Below are positions 8,610-18,742 of a stretch of 64,000 nucleotides of DNA, in pieces. Both the position numbers and the translations under genes were made by a program. The notes beneath the pieces were generated by a model that did not search any database, was not told where the DNA came from, and was given only the letters and a program-made list of their open reading frames with translations. How positions within the stretch are numbered: the stretch's first letter is position 1; each line of letters begins with the position of its first letter. The DNA comes from DATMNR01 sp963702765. GTDB lineage: Bacteria > Chloroflexota > Ktedonobacteria > Ktedonobacterales > Ktedonobacteraceae. The stretch is taken from assembly GCA_963702765.1 (NCBI GenBank), contig CAVPEB010000065.1, positions 1 through 64,000 on the forward strand. Direction: 5' to 3'.

Positions 8610-10901
8610 CTACGACTGTGAAAAGGCTTCTGGAAGCGAACTCGTTCCAAGTAAGCGAAAGGTAGCCTTTACCGAACCAAAGCTTATTACGTCTCCATTA
8701 TGAAGTATTTCAGGATTTTGTGGTGTTAACGCCACATTGCCTAGCTGAGTCTTATTTCGACTCCCAAGATCTTCAATAGAGAAGTAGCTATTATCAACGC
8801 ATATACGAGCATGTTGGCGCGAAACTGTACTCGAGGTATCGAACTGTGTAAGGTCGATATCCGGTGTGATCCCACGTTTTGGATCGGCGCGACCTACAAC
8901 TACCTGATTTTCTTTGATTGCGATGTGTTGCATAACTTGTTCGTTTTGCTGGATGTCCAGGAATGCATAAATTGTGGCGCTTTCAGAAACTACTGATCCG
9001 ATGCTGAGTTTAGACTGATGCTGGCTCTGCTCACCTACCGATAATCCTTGATTTATGTTAAGCATGGGCCGGAGCAGGGTCTTTTCACCTTCTGACAGTT
9101 CCTGATCCAGGTCGAGCTGTGCGCTCACTCGCTTTTGCATGACTGGTAATGTCTTTAATACTGCAAGCAGACTGCCTTCGTGCTCAGGTCGTTGAAGGGG
9201 ATGATCATCAACAAGTTCTGGCAGAGCTGAGAGCACTCTGCCATTGCGAACGAATAACCTTCTCCAGTTGGATGGATCGAGGGGAATGAGTGCATGACGC
9301 TGACGACGAGCGGAGTCAATCGAGTTAGCGCGTGCACTACTGGCAATACCACTCGCTTTACTAATCTGTTCAATGCGTTCAGCACCAAAATTGATCGGTG
9401 CAGCCTGGCTGTATTCCTTCGCGCTCACCTCAAGCCAGCCATGAGTGTCTTCTCGGATTTTATCAGCGAGTCGTCGCAACGCATCGGCTACTGAAATACC
9501 TGCATCTCGCGACCGCCAATACTCGAGGACACGTGCACTGTGCCCAACCATTCCAGCCATCGCCCCACCACTAGTCAGGAAGTGGCCATTGCCGAAGGAA
9601 TCACCTGCCACCACGCCGTTGGCAGCAACCATCGCATCGTCTCCGACTCGCTCTATGAGACTAAACAGTGTTGGTCCATAGATCATCTGAACCTTCATTA
9701 GTTCTTGTCTGGAAATTTCCAGAATCTCAGCAGCTTGCTTCATATAGTAGTCATAAATCAACTGCTGATAGGAAGCAAAGAACTCTGGAGAATTAGGATC
9801 AGTTCCTTCGGGAAGGAGGCCAGACTCGATAGGATCAAAGGTTTGGAAATCAGGTACCTGAACCAAAACCCAACCTACCTCTGGATCATTCTCATGGCCT
9901 ACCGCGATCTGGCGCACCCAGTATTCCATACCATCCTTATCGAATGCTGAGGAGATACGCCTTCTCAAACGTCCACCAACGAGCACTTCAACCAGACCAG
10001 CCAGAAAGTCTGCTTGTGCCACTACTAATCCACGCCCGTCTTCATGATCGTATTGGACATCGTGTTGTTCGAAACCCAGACGTTTAGCATCACTACTGCT
10101 GAACCCCTGAGCTATCATGAACAGTTCAGGCACACCCAGATCAATGATCTCGCTGCCAGGCTCGCGAACACGGACGAACTGTCCTCTGAAGTCGAATTCC
10201 TTGAGAGCCTCAATGCGAATCTGCAATCGGCCATCAGGACGTTGGATGAAACCATCGCCTTCAGCCGGGAGCACACGGTGATGGGTGAACAGCTGAACTC
10301 GTGGTGTTCGGTTGTTCTCCAGGTCAATCTGCTCAATCAATTCCAGGTAGCGACGTAGCAACTTCTGTATAGAGGCTGCTTCAGCTTGAAACGTGGACGG
10401 ACCATCGAGGACTTCCACCATATTGGTGCGAATCTTTCCAGGATCAGGTTCATTCGGTGGAATAGGCGGATCCAATACGGTAATGACCCGATTAGGTAAG
10501 CCGTCTCGCCAGCGATCATCAATGAATTCAACGTCGTGGATAGTTCCTACGATATGCTGATCCGAGTCGAATCCGTCGATGATCTCATCGGCTACGATGT
10601 CCCCTGCCACGGTATACGAGCTATAGAAACATTCTGCGAGTCGAAATATCCTTCCGTCTCCACGACGAGGCACGCCTTCTTCGCCGTAGCGTTCAAGCAT
10701 CATCTGGTCGATCAGGCCAAGTTGGTGGTAGAAGTCTTCTCGAATATTCCAATGCACGCCAAGAAAAGGATCGCCGCGCATTTCGACGCCTACGGCTTGA
10801 CGGCCCATAGCCACAGTCCACAACATAGACATCATATTTGTTCCGCCCATCCCTAATGCCAGGAAATCTGCATCAACCAGTGTTTTTTGCTTAGTATCCA
10901 T
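8610..10901 (-). CDS. FAD/NAD(P)-binding oxidoreductase fused to a C-terminal FHA domain
   Basis: 763 aa. The N-terminal two thirds look like a flavoprotein: LVDADFLALGMGGTNMMSML is a dinucleotide-binding loop with an acidic second strand end (AVGVEMRG), and NGVVAGDSFGNGHFLTSGGA fits the second FAD-contact motif (GD followed by a helix) of the PHBH/GR-type fold. The last about 110 residues are a clear FHA domain: VVGRADPK, SSTVSRQHARI, SIEDLGSRNKTQLGN, LHNGDVISFG, which binds phospho-threonine peptides. Between them is a low-complexity linker. Start: the frame reaches an ATG at 10928, but GAGGAGGG lies between it and the ATG at 10901, so I use 10901. The substrate is unknown. FHA domains usually report to Ser/Thr kinases; no kinase is adjacent. 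Confidence 0.7.
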   Translation of the reverse strand: MDTKQKTLVDADFLALGMGGTNMMSMLWTVAMGRQAVGVEMRGDPFLGVHWNIREDFYHQLGLIDQMMLERYGEEGVPRRGDGRIFRLAECFYSSYTVAGDIVADEIIDGFDSDQHIVGTIHDVEFIDDRWRDGLPNRVITVLDPPIPPNEPDPGKIRTNMVEVLDGPSTFQAEAASIQKLLRRYLELIEQIDLENNRTPRVQLFTHHRVLPAEGDGFIQRPDGRLQIRIEALKEFDFRGQFVRVREPGSEIIDLGVPELFMIAQGFSSSDAKRLGFEQHDVQYDHEDGRGLVVAQADFLAGLVEVLVGGRLRRRISSAFDKDGMEYWVRQIAVGHENDPEVGWVLVQVPDFQTFDPIESGLLPEGTDPNSPEFFASYQQLIYDYYMKQAAEILEISRQELMKVQMIYGPTLFSLIERVGDDAMVAANGVVAGDSFGNGHFLTSGGAMAGMVGHSARVLEYWRSRDAGISVADALRRLADKIREDTHGWLEVSAKEYSQAAPINFGAERIEQISKASGIASSARANSIDSARRQRHALIPLDPSNWRRLFVRNGRVLSALPELVDDHPLQRPEHEGSLLAVLKTLPVMQKRVSAQLDLDQELSEGEKTLLRPMLNINQGLSVGEQSQHQSKLSIGSVVSESATIYAFLDIQQNEQVMQHIAIKENQVVVGRADPKRGITPDIDLTQFDTSSTVSRQHARICVDNSYFSIEDLGSRNKTQLGNVALTPQNPEILHNGDVISFGSVKATFRLLGTSSLPEAFSQS

Positions 10902-11096
10902 GGATAGTATTGCCCTCCTCATGAGCATTAGTGATAATTGTATAATATGAAGAAGATGATTAATTGTAACAACTCAGATCCATCCCTTTGTATCGTGACC
11001 CTAATTAACAGGTTGGTATTCATAATACGTTCTAAAATGAGATTAGCACAAAACCTCAACATTTGCCAAGAAAAATATCTCTATTGACTATTTGAT

Positions 11097-12470
11097 TTAT
11101 CTCACAAGAGTTATAGGGATGAATGGATTGAGATGCCATTGCACGAAGAAGGCCATAGAGCAAGCATCAAGAGGATAACCTTCCCTCAAGGGCAAGCCTG
11201 CTCGTTCAAATCGACACCTTTCTGACTTTAATGACTCTATAACATCCTCCGATTCTTGCTTTTTCAAGTTCTTCTGCCTGTACCCAAGAAAGGACAACAG
11301 CGGTGGCGCCATCATTGTTGTTACTATGGCCATAATTACCAGCATTGCGAAGAATGTAGGCGTGATTACACCAAGATCGAGTCCAATATTGAGCACAATC
11401 AACTCAACCAGCCCTCGGGTATTCATCAATGTACCTAGCGTTAGCGACTCTTTCCAAGATGATCCGAATATTTTAAGTGAGAGCGATCCTCCCAGAATCT
11501 TGCTAATACAAGCTATAATCAGTACCAAAATGCAGATGATCCACAATGTAGGCGAGTTTATCAGTCCGATATGTGTACGTAAGCCATTATAGACAAAATA
11601 GAGAGGTAGAAACAGTAGATAGTTTACCTGGTCAATATTCTTCACCTGCTCAACGAACGCCGTTCTACGTGGCAAGATAACACCCATCATGAATGCGCCA
11701 AACACGGGATGTATACCCATCGCATTGGTCGTAGTGGCGGCTAGCAGTAACAAGATCATAGTGAGCGTCATAAGCGCTGGCTTTGATCTAATATGCTGAA
11801 CAGCAAATACCAGTAGCGGACGCACCACAAGAAGCATGATTACCACGAAGAGTACAAGAAATACCAGCGTTATGATTATTGATACTGCGCCAGTGGCATG
11901 AATGATGGCAATTACTAACGCCAACAAGCACCAACCCACGACATCATCAATAGCTGCACACAGTAGAGCCAGCGCTCCGATTTTGGAAGTCAGCATGCCT
12001 CTTTCTTCGAGAAGGCGCGCAAGTACCGGAAATGCAGTTATGGCCATCGCCGTCCCGACAAGCAGCATAAAAGATGCCAGATTTGCTTTCGGTCCTGCAA
12101 ACTCCGGATAGAGAAAGAACGCAAACAGGCCGCCCATAGCGAGGGGAAGGAGCACTCCGCTGAGCGAAACGACTGTTGCTTTACGTCCATGTTTTAGCAT
12201 GGCATGTGTATCAATGTGTGTTCCTAGCGAGAACATATAGAGTACCAGGCCAATATCGCCCAGGGTCTGTAGGGTAGGCAATGCGCTGGTAGTAAACACT
12301 GTTGCTTCGACTTTTGGTAACAATGCACCCAGGAGGGTTGGACCCAGCGCAAGTCCTGCCAGTATTTCTCCAATTACCCTGGGTTGACCTATGAATTGAC
12401 ATAGATAGCCAAACACCTGTACTACAATCAAAATAATGATCAGTTGTATGAAAATTTGACCAGTGAGCAT
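11097..12470 (-). CDS. cation:proton antiporter (CPA2 / Na+/H+ exchanger family)
   Basis: Integral membrane antiporter, 457 aa, with about 12 hydrophobic segments and a short cytoplasmic tail. Family signs: GYLCQFIGQPRVIGEILAGLALGP at the first helices, and CAAIDDVVGWCLLALV, which carries the paired Asp of CPA2 carriers that bind the cation or proton. GAFMMGVILPRR and TLMNTRGLVELIVLNIGLDLG are also typical. There is no TrkA-N or KefC-like regulatory domain at the C-terminus. The ATG at 12470 has a strong ribosome site (GAGGGGAGG). Whether it carries Na+ or K+ is not visible. Confidence 0.85.
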   Translation of the reverse strand: MLTGQIFIQLIIILIVVQVFGYLCQFIGQPRVIGEILAGLALGPTLLGALLPKVEATVFTTSALPTLQTLGDIGLVLYMFSLGTHIDTHAMLKHGRKATVVSLSGVLLPLAMGGLFAFFLYPEFAGPKANLASFMLLVGTAMAITAFPVLARLLEERGMLTSKIGALALLCAAIDDVVGWCLLALVIAIIHATGAVSIIITLVFLVLFVVIMLLVVRPLLVFAVQHIRSKPALMTLTMILLLLAATTTNAMGIHPVFGAFMMGVILPRRTAFVEQVKNIDQVNYLLFLPLYFVYNGLRTHIGLINSPTLWIICILVLIIACISKILGGSLSLKIFGSSWKESLTLGTLMNTRGLVELIVLNIGLDLGVITPTFFAMLVIMAIVTTMMAPPLLSFLGYRQKNLKKQESEDVIESLKSERCRFERAGLPLREGYPLDACSMAFFVQWHLNPFIPITLVR

Positions 12471-12704
12471 GGTTGCCTCCCCTCAATTATCGTGCCCGCT
12501 ATTCTTAGCATCATGAGACGCTTTATTTCTCTCAAACAAGAACTTGCATAATCTTTCTTCTCTCTCAGAAGATTACTATAAAATCATCTTGAAAGATAGA
12601 AAATAGTACGCTTTTTGGGTGTGAAGTAGGACACTTTTGAAAGAAGTCATCTTCACAGCACTTGCGTGCATGTGTGGGGAACGTCCAGAAACTACAAAAA
12701 ACAC

Positions 12705-12733
12705 TTGACAGAGAACAAAACCCTCTGTATACT
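12705..12733 (+). promoter_or_regulatory. sigma-70-type promoter of the trp operon
   Basis: TTGACA (12705-12710), a 17-base spacer, TATACT (12728-12733). This is a near-consensus vegetative promoter directly in front of the T-box leader, so transcription should start near 12740. Confidence 0.85.
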
Positions 12734-12741
12734 TTCCACAT

Positions 12742-13051
12742 AACAATTGAATATCATAAAACAACGAACAGGAAGAGTATACGACCTGCCGAGGTTGCAG
12801 AGAGCCGGAGTTGGTGGAAACCGGCACTAAGCAGTTGTAGAATGGGCCTGGGAGCAATGAGCGAACGTTATTCAACGAACTAGTAGTACTCATTCGGAAC
12901 GTCCCCCGTTACTGAGGACAGGATATCATAGTGTATCCGGCAATGAGGGATTAGCTTCATATTGAAAGTAGCTAATCTAAATCAGGGTGGTACCACGAAA
13001 GCGTCAATCACGCCTCTCGTCCCTTGTATGGGAAGAGCGGCGTTTTTTATT
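12742..13051 (+). ncRNA. T-box leader (Trp-specific) upstream of trpS
   Basis: Riboswitch leader that senses uncharged tRNA. Stem I with the AG-bulge (AGAGAGCCGG) and the GG-rich apical part (GTTGGTGGAAACCGGC) lies at about 12799-12826. The specifier region contains TGG at 12843-12845, a tryptophan codon followed by a purine, which fits the tryptophan genes downstream. A helix GATTAGCT/AGCTAATC follows near 12951-12978, then the T-box sequence AGGGTGGTACCACG at 12984-12997, and finally the terminator. Uncharged tRNA-Trp should stabilise the antiterminator and switch on trpS and the trp genes. The exact 5' boundary is inferred from the promoter. Confidence 0.92.
13011..13048 (+). terminator. 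T-box intrinsic terminator
   Basis: CGCCTCTCGTCCC and GGGAAGAGCGGCG pair into an imperfect hairpin followed by TTTTTT (13043-13048). It competes with the antiterminator formed by the T-box sequence just upstream, the standard arrangement of class I T-boxes. Confidence 0.85.
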
Positions 13052-13082
13052 GTTCATTTTTCAAACAAGAACGGAGGTCGAC

Positions 13083-14132
13083 ATGCCTGTTGAAACAAGC
13101 CAAAACGTAAAATCAGAACCATTTGCAGCAAGCGCAAACACACCAGTGAAAAAACGTGTCTTTTCCGGTATACAGCCGACAGGAAATCTTCACCTTGGTA
13201 ATTATCTGGGAGCCCTACGCAACTGGGAAGAAACTCAATCAATGTATGACAACTTTTTCTGTATAGTTGATCTGCATGCAATCACATTGCCTATCGATCC
13301 AAAGGAACTGCGCCAAAGTATTCGCCAGCTCGCCGCCATTTACCTGGCTAGTGGTTTGGATACACGCTATTGTAAGCTGTTCATCCAATCACATGTGCAT
13401 GAGCATGGTGAAATCAGTTGGATTCTGGAATGTTTCACACCGATGGGTTGGTTGAACAGAATGACACAGTTCAAGACCAAAGCAGGCGAAAATTTAAATT
13501 CGGTTCCAACTGGTCTTTATTGCTATCCAGCGTTAATGGCGGGTGACATCTTGCTGTACCATACCAACTACGTCCCTGTTGGTGATGACCAGAGACAGCA
13601 TGTCGAGTTCACACGCGACCTGGCGCAGCGCTTTAACTCACATTACGAGCAAGAGATTTTCACCGTACCGGAGGCACAGATTCGCGAAGTAGGCGCACGC
13701 ATCATGTCCCTTGATAACCCATCAAACAAGATGAGCAAAAGCGATCCAAATCCTAACTCTCGTATCAATCTTCTGGATGATCCTAAAACAATCAAGCAAA
13801 AGATTGGGCGAGCAACAACAGACTCGTTACGCCTGGTAACATTCAATTCAGAACGTCCTGGCATTACTAATCTGCTGACCATCTACCAACTCCTGACTGG
13901 ATATTCACAGCAAGAGATTGAAGCAGAATTTGCAGGGAAAGGCTATGGTGACTTCAAATCCGCTCTTACTGAGAGGTTAGTAGCAACTCTGGAACCTATT
14001 CAAAAGCGCTATTATGAGCTGATGAACGATCCAGCTACCTTAGAGAACATTCTCAAACAAGGGGCAGAAGAGGTACGCCCCATAGCAGCGGCAACCCTGC
14101 AGAATGTCAAAGGTGTAATAGGATTGGGTTAA
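13083..14132 (+). CDS. trpS: tryptophan--tRNA ligase
   Basis: Class I aminoacyl-tRNA synthetase that charges tRNA-Trp. An unusual N-terminal extension of about 20 residues precedes RVFSGIQPTGNLHLGNYLGA, with the HIGH-type motif as HLGN; the KMSKS motif is intact (NKMSKSDPN). Also visible: PVGDDQRQHVEFTRDLAQRFN. 349 aa, family-typical. The open frame can be extended back to 12987, but that part is the T-box terminator; the ATG at 13083 has a ribosome site (ACGGAGG) and is the true start. The gene leads the trp operon: trpE begins on the base after its stop. Expression should rise when tRNA-Trp is uncharged. Confidence 0.96.
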   Translation: MPVETSQNVKSEPFAASANTPVKKRVFSGIQPTGNLHLGNYLGALRNWEETQSMYDNFFCIVDLHAITLPIDPKELRQSIRQLAAIYLASGLDTRYCKLFIQSHVHEHGEISWILECFTPMGWLNRMTQFKTKAGENLNSVPTGLYCYPALMAGDILLYHTNYVPVGDDQRQHVEFTRDLAQRFNSHYEQEIFTVPEAQIREVGARIMSLDNPSNKMSKSDPNPNSRINLLDDPKTIKQKIGRATTDSLRLVTFNSERPGITNLLTIYQLLTGYSQQEIEAEFAGKGYGDFKSALTERLVATLEPIQKRYYELMNDPATLENILKQGAEEVRPIAAATLQNVKGVIGLG

Positions 14133-15709
14133 ATGATGAACTATCCAACTCTCGATGAAATCAGGCAACTGCGAGACAAGGAAATGGCAGTAAAGGCTCA
14201 TACTCGCAAGCCCTTACTGCCCATCTGCTGCGACATCCTCGCAGATATGGAAACTCCGGTCTCTGCCTATTGTAAAATCGCCTCAGGCCCATATAGTTTC
14301 TTACTGGAGAGTGTTGTGGGTGGAGAGCACATTGCTCGATATTCATTTATTGGTATTGATCCCTATATGGTCATGAAACATAAAGGCAACGCAGCGACTT
14401 TACATCGTCCAGGATCGAACAGGGAAGAATGTATAGAAGAAATTCCATGTTCTGATCCTCTGGTGTTTATTCAAGCCGAGTTAGAGCAGTACTATCTAAT
14501 CGATCCGTTAGGAATCGAGCATGATTCACTACCAAGCTTCCATGGTGGTGCGGTCGGTTATCTGGCTTATGAGGCAGCCGCACGTTTCGAGCATTTACCC
14601 GTTCCAGAAAAAGATGCATTGGGATTACCTCTGGCAATCTTTTGTTTTACCGAGACGGTACTGGTCTTTGACCATCTAAAGCACCGTGTTCGAATCGTTA
14701 CACATCTTCACCTTGACTCGCCTCATCTTGAAGCAGAATATGAGCGTGTACTTAGCAATCATCGAAGATATCCAGCAACGTCTTCAGAAAGCGCCTCATT
14801 TACCAGAAGAGCCAGATTTCAAAACCGACATCGTTGCATCTGAGATAACATCAAATCGAACGCCCATTGAATTTGAGTCCATGGTTTGCAAGGCTAAAGA
14901 ATACATCCGTGAGGGCGATATTTTCCAGGTCGTGCTCTCGCAACGCCTGAGCCGTCACGTCAATGCAGCACCCTTTACTATTTATCGCGCTCTCCGTTCC
15001 ATTAATCCTTCGCCATACATGTTCTTTCTAGATTTACAAGATATCCACATCATTGGCGCTTCACCAGAATTATTGGTACGCGTCGAGGATGGAGAAGTTA
15101 CTATTCACCCTATCGCTGGAACACGTAGGAGAGGTGAAGATTCATATCGCGATCAAGAACTTGCTGATGAGTTGAAGAATGATCCGAAAGAGCGCGCTGA
15201 ACATGTCATGCTGGTTGATCTTGGACGCAATGATGTTGGAAGAGGTCAGCACCCCTGGTAGCGTTAAGGTAAGCCAGTTCATGGAAATCGAACGCTATTC
15301 CCACGTTATGCACCTTGTCTCCAATGTCACAGGTCAACTTCGACCTGATCTTTCTTCCTATGATGCCTTGCGAGCAGGTTTTCCTGCTGGCACGGTCTCA
15401 GGAGCGCCTAAGATTCGCGCAATGGAGATTATTAGCGAGTTGGAGGGAGAACAACGAGGCATTTATGCAGGAGCTGTTGGTTACTTCAGTCATTCAGGCA
15501 ATCTGGATACCGCAATCACCTTACGTACGATGGTCCTACAGAATGGCCGTGCCTATATACAAGCAGGAGGAGGCATCGTTGCCGATTCCAACCCTTCTGA
15601 AGAGTATCAAGAGAGCTTGAATAAGGCAAAAGCGCTTTTACGCGCCCTCGATGAAGCCGAAAATATTTCTAAAGAGAGGAGGGAGACGTATGCTTCTATT
15701 AATCGATAA
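14133..15709 (+). CDS. trpE: anthranilate synthase component I (frame interrupted twice)
   Basis: Converts chorismate to anthranilate with the TrpG glutaminase. Three consecutive frames together give a full-length TrpE. Frame 1 (14133 on) holds the N-terminal regulatory part (GPYSFLLESVVGGEHIARYSFIG); frame 2 holds FQVVLSQRLS, GASPELLVR and IAGTRRRGED; frame 3 holds SGAPKIRAMEIISELE, GIYAGAVGYFS and AGGGIVADS. The joins are CTT-A-GCA at 14754 and AGA-G-GTC at 15244. Each needs one base skipped, and the second falls inside the conserved LGRNDVGRVS segment. All active-site blocks survive, so a sequence error or recoding is more likely than decay. It overlaps trpG by 20 bases. Confidence 0.9.
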
Positions 15710-16256
15710 TTACGACAGCTTCACATACAATCTCTATCAATACCTGTCAGAACTTGGAGCAGATGTACACGTCTATCGGAACGATCAGGTAAGTATCGAC
15801 GAAATCGAATCGATAAGTCCGGATCAAATCGTCATTTCCCCTGGGCCTTGTACCCCATCTGAGGCAGGTTTATCTTGCCAGATTATCAAGACATTTGGAC
15901 CATACATTCCTATGTTAGGGGTTTGTCTCGGTCATCAAGCGATTGGTCAAACCTATGGTGGGAATGTCTTGCAAGCGCCTAAGCCGATGCATGGCAAAAC
16001 CTCATTAATGTATCATGCATGTCAGGGAGTATTTCGCAATCTCCCCATCCCCTTTGAAGCTAATCGTTATCATAGCCTCATTGTTGACCGCTCAACTCTC
16101 CCGACCGAACTGGAGATTACAGCCGAGACGGCAGACGGTTTAATCATGGGTCTCCGGCATTGTACTTACCCTGTCGAGGGAGTACAGTTCCACCCTGAGT
16201 CAATCATGACTCCTATCGGAAAAGATTTACTACGTAATTTTTTAACATCATATTGA
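15690..16256 (+). CDS. trpG: anthranilate synthase component II (glutamine amidotransferase)
   Basis: Supplies ammonia from glutamine to TrpE. Class I amidotransferase, 188 aa. Triad visible: Cys in MLGVCLGHQAIGQ, His and Glu in VQFHPESIMTP; oxyanion-side motif ISPGPCTPSEAG. Starts at the ATG at 15690 behind a strong ribosome site (AGGAGGGAGACGT); the open frame upstream of it is trpE sequence. The 20-base overlap with the end of trpE suggests translational coupling. Frame intact. Confidence 0.95.
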   Translation: MLLLIDNYDSFTYNLYQYLSELGADVHVYRNDQVSIDEIESISPDQIVISPGPCTPSEAGLSCQIIKTFGPYIPMLGVCLGHQAIGQTYGGNVLQAPKPMHGKTSLMYHACQGVFRNLPIPFEANRYHSLIVDRSTLPTELEITAETADGLIMGLRHCTYPVEGVQFHPESIMTPIGKDLLRNFLTSY

Positions 16257-16273
16257 GCCGAGAGGAAGAAGAG

Positions 16274-17318
16274 ATGATCCGAGAAGCAATTTCACAGGTA
16301 ACAACCGGAGCTACGCTGAGCGAAAGTGAGGCAGCCGTAGTCATGGAAGAAATTATGACGGGTGTCGCAACCCCGGCACAAATGGGAGCTTTTCTGACTG
16401 CTTTGCACCTGCGACCTGGTAATGAAACCGTGCAGGAAATCACTGGCCTGGCCCGTGTAATGCGGCAGAAAGCTGTTCGAGTACATTTGAATGAGAACGT
16501 AGCTTCACAAGCGATCGATACATGTGGCACAGGTGGAGATAGGGCTGGAACATTTAATGTTTCAACTGCGGCAGGTATTGTTGCCGCAGCAGCAGGCGCA
16601 TCCGTTGCAAAGCATGGCAACCGTTCCGCTACCAGTAATTGTGGTAGTGCTGATGTATTGGAGGCGTTAGGTGTGCGTATTGATCTCGGTCCCGAGCAAG
16701 TTGCGCAATGTGTACACGAAGTTGGATTCGGCTTTATGTTTGCTCCTGCTTACCATCCAGCCATGAAACACGTTGGACCAGCAAGGCGCGAGATTGGCAT
16801 ACCGACTGTTTTCAATATACTCGGCCCACTCACAAATCCAGCGCATACTCATTATCAGGTACTCGGAGTTGCTGATAGCTCATTACTGCGCACAATGGGT
16901 GAAGCATTGCTTCAACTTGGCTGCAAAAGAGCCTTCATAATTCACGGAGAAGATGGTATAGATGAATGTTCTTTAAGTGCCCCGACACGCATCTGTGAAG
17001 TGCGAAAGGGAGAGGATTTGCGTGAGTATACCATTACACCTGAGGAGGTTGGATACACAAGAGTAACCGACCGGCGTGTATTCCAGGGAGCTACACCAAC
17101 TTTCAACGCAAAAATGTTGAAGGATCTATTAAGTGGTCATAGCCATAGCCCTGCTGCCGATATGATTTGTCTAAATGCCGGAGTTGCACTTATGGCAAAC
17201 GAGATAGTCAGTTCCTTTTCTGAAGGAGCCACGGTTAGCGCTGGCGACGCTGCGCGAAGGCAAAGCAAAACGTAAATTAGAAGATGTTATCGACTACACT
17301 CAGATGTTGGCAGGATAA
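16274..17318 (+). CDS. trpD: anthranilate phosphoribosyltransferase (one frame interruption near the 3' end)
   Basis: Adds phosphoribosyl to anthranilate. The PRPP-binding motifs are present: DTCGTGGDRAGTFNVST, VAKHGNRSATSNCGSADVLEALG, and further on AYHPAMKHVGPARREIGIPTVFNILGPLTNPA. The zero frame stops at 17275 after SAGDAARRQSKT, but skipping the A at 17237 (GTT-A-GCG) gives ALATLREGKAKRKLEDVIDY and a stop at 17318, matching the family's C-terminus. Start: ATG at 16274 after GAGGAAGAAGAG; an in-frame TTG at 16253 overlaps the trpG stop and is less likely. Confidence 0.9.
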
Positions 17319-17320
17319 CC

Positions 17321-18728
17321 ATGTTTCTTGACCGCATCATTTCGCAGACTGAGATTAGACCTGGAACAACGAAAACTTAAAGTGCCATATGAAGAGCAAC
17401 AGCGGCTTGCATTGGCACAAAGCACACCTCGCGATTTCTTACAATCACTCATGGTACCATCGAAAATAGGTTTGATTGCGGAAGTTAAACGTGCATCTCC
17501 CTCAAAGGGGATTTTTGCACCCGAATTCGATCCAGTTGAGCTGGCACAAATATATGCTGCAAATGGGGCTTCTGCTATTTCTGTGCTTACTGAGCCTCAT
17601 TTCTTTCTCGGTTCATTTGAATACCTCGCAACAATAAAACAGGCAGTACATGTTCCTATACTGTGCAAAGACTTCATCATTGATGAATATCAGGTTTATG
17701 AAGCTCGAGCCTGGGGGGCTGATGCTATCCTGCTTATCTGCGCTATTTTAGATCGGATTCAATTGCAGAGATTACTCCACGTTGCCCATGATCTGAATAT
17801 GCATTGTCTGGTCGAGGTACATAATTCAGAAGAGGTACAGAGAGCAATCTCCGCGGGAGCACGTATTATTGGGATAAATAGCCGTGATCTCAAAACCTTC
17901 CAAATACTCCCAAATCTTATCCGAGAGTTACGTCCTTTGATACCCAAGGATACTGTCGTTGTAGCCGAAAGTGGCATCCACACCACTGCAGACGCACATC
18001 GCCTTGCTCGCTATGATGTTCAGGCTATGTTGGTCGGTGAATCGCTTGTCACATCTTCAGATATACCTGCACAGATTTGTGCATTGCTTAAAGGAGCAAA
18101 TGAAAACGTGCAGGTAAAGATCTGTGGTCTAAGTACTACCGATCAAATTCTTACAGCCAGAGATGCTGGAGTTGACCTGCTTGGCTTGATGTTCTACGAA
18201 CAAAGTTCACGTTATATTCAGCCTCAGGTAGCAAAAGAGATATTAAAAACGTTCGAAGATGGCCAAACGTCCCCTGATACTGTGGGCATTTTCGTCAACG
18301 AGGATGTGGACTTTATCAATCACATCGTTGATGATGTAGGTCTGCACTTTGTACAACTTCATGGAGATGAGTCCCCTGAGTTTTGCACACATGTTCATCG
18401 ACCTGTAATTAAAGCCCTTCGCCTGAATGAGAAATCTCATCCACAACTGGCAGAAGCATATTTCCATTCAACATGGCGAATTTTACTTGACACGCCAACA
18501 GATAAGTGGGGCGGTACCGGGGAAACACATGATTGGACATTAGCACGATCCATAGCACAAGACACACCAATATTCCTGGCTGGTGGCTTAACACCTGCAA
18601 ACGTAAGCGAAGCTATTCTACAGGTTCATCCCTGGGGAGTCGATGTAAGTAGCGGTGTTGAGACACATGGTAAAAAGGATATCAAAAAGATACAGGCATT
18701 CGTCGAAAATGCACGAAATTCTAAATAA
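17321..18728 (+). CDS. trpCF: bifunctional indole-3-glycerol-phosphate synthase / phosphoribosylanthranilate isomerase
   Basis: Fusion of two TIM barrels carrying out two consecutive steps of tryptophan synthesis. N-terminal TrpC: LIAEVKRASPSKG, ILCKDFIIDEYQVYEAR, GINSRDLKTF, VVAESGI. C-terminal TrpF from about residue 265: VKICGLSTTDQI, LGLMFYEQSSRYI, VQLHGDES, DKWGGTGETHDW, LAGGLTPANV, GVDVSSGVETHGKKD. A natural start, ATG at 17321 (MFLDRIISQTEI), sits in another frame and joins the long frame by skipping the A at 17357 (ATT-A-GAC). The long frame alone would have to start at a poor TTG (17328). Two bases separate it from the restored trpD stop. Confidence 0.92.
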
Positions 18729-18742
18729 CGAGGCAATTCCTT

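Noticed and set aside
12987..13082. Longer trpS start inside the T-box
   Set aside because: That part of the frame is T-box and terminator sequence; the ATG at 13083 has the ribosome site and the family N-terminus.
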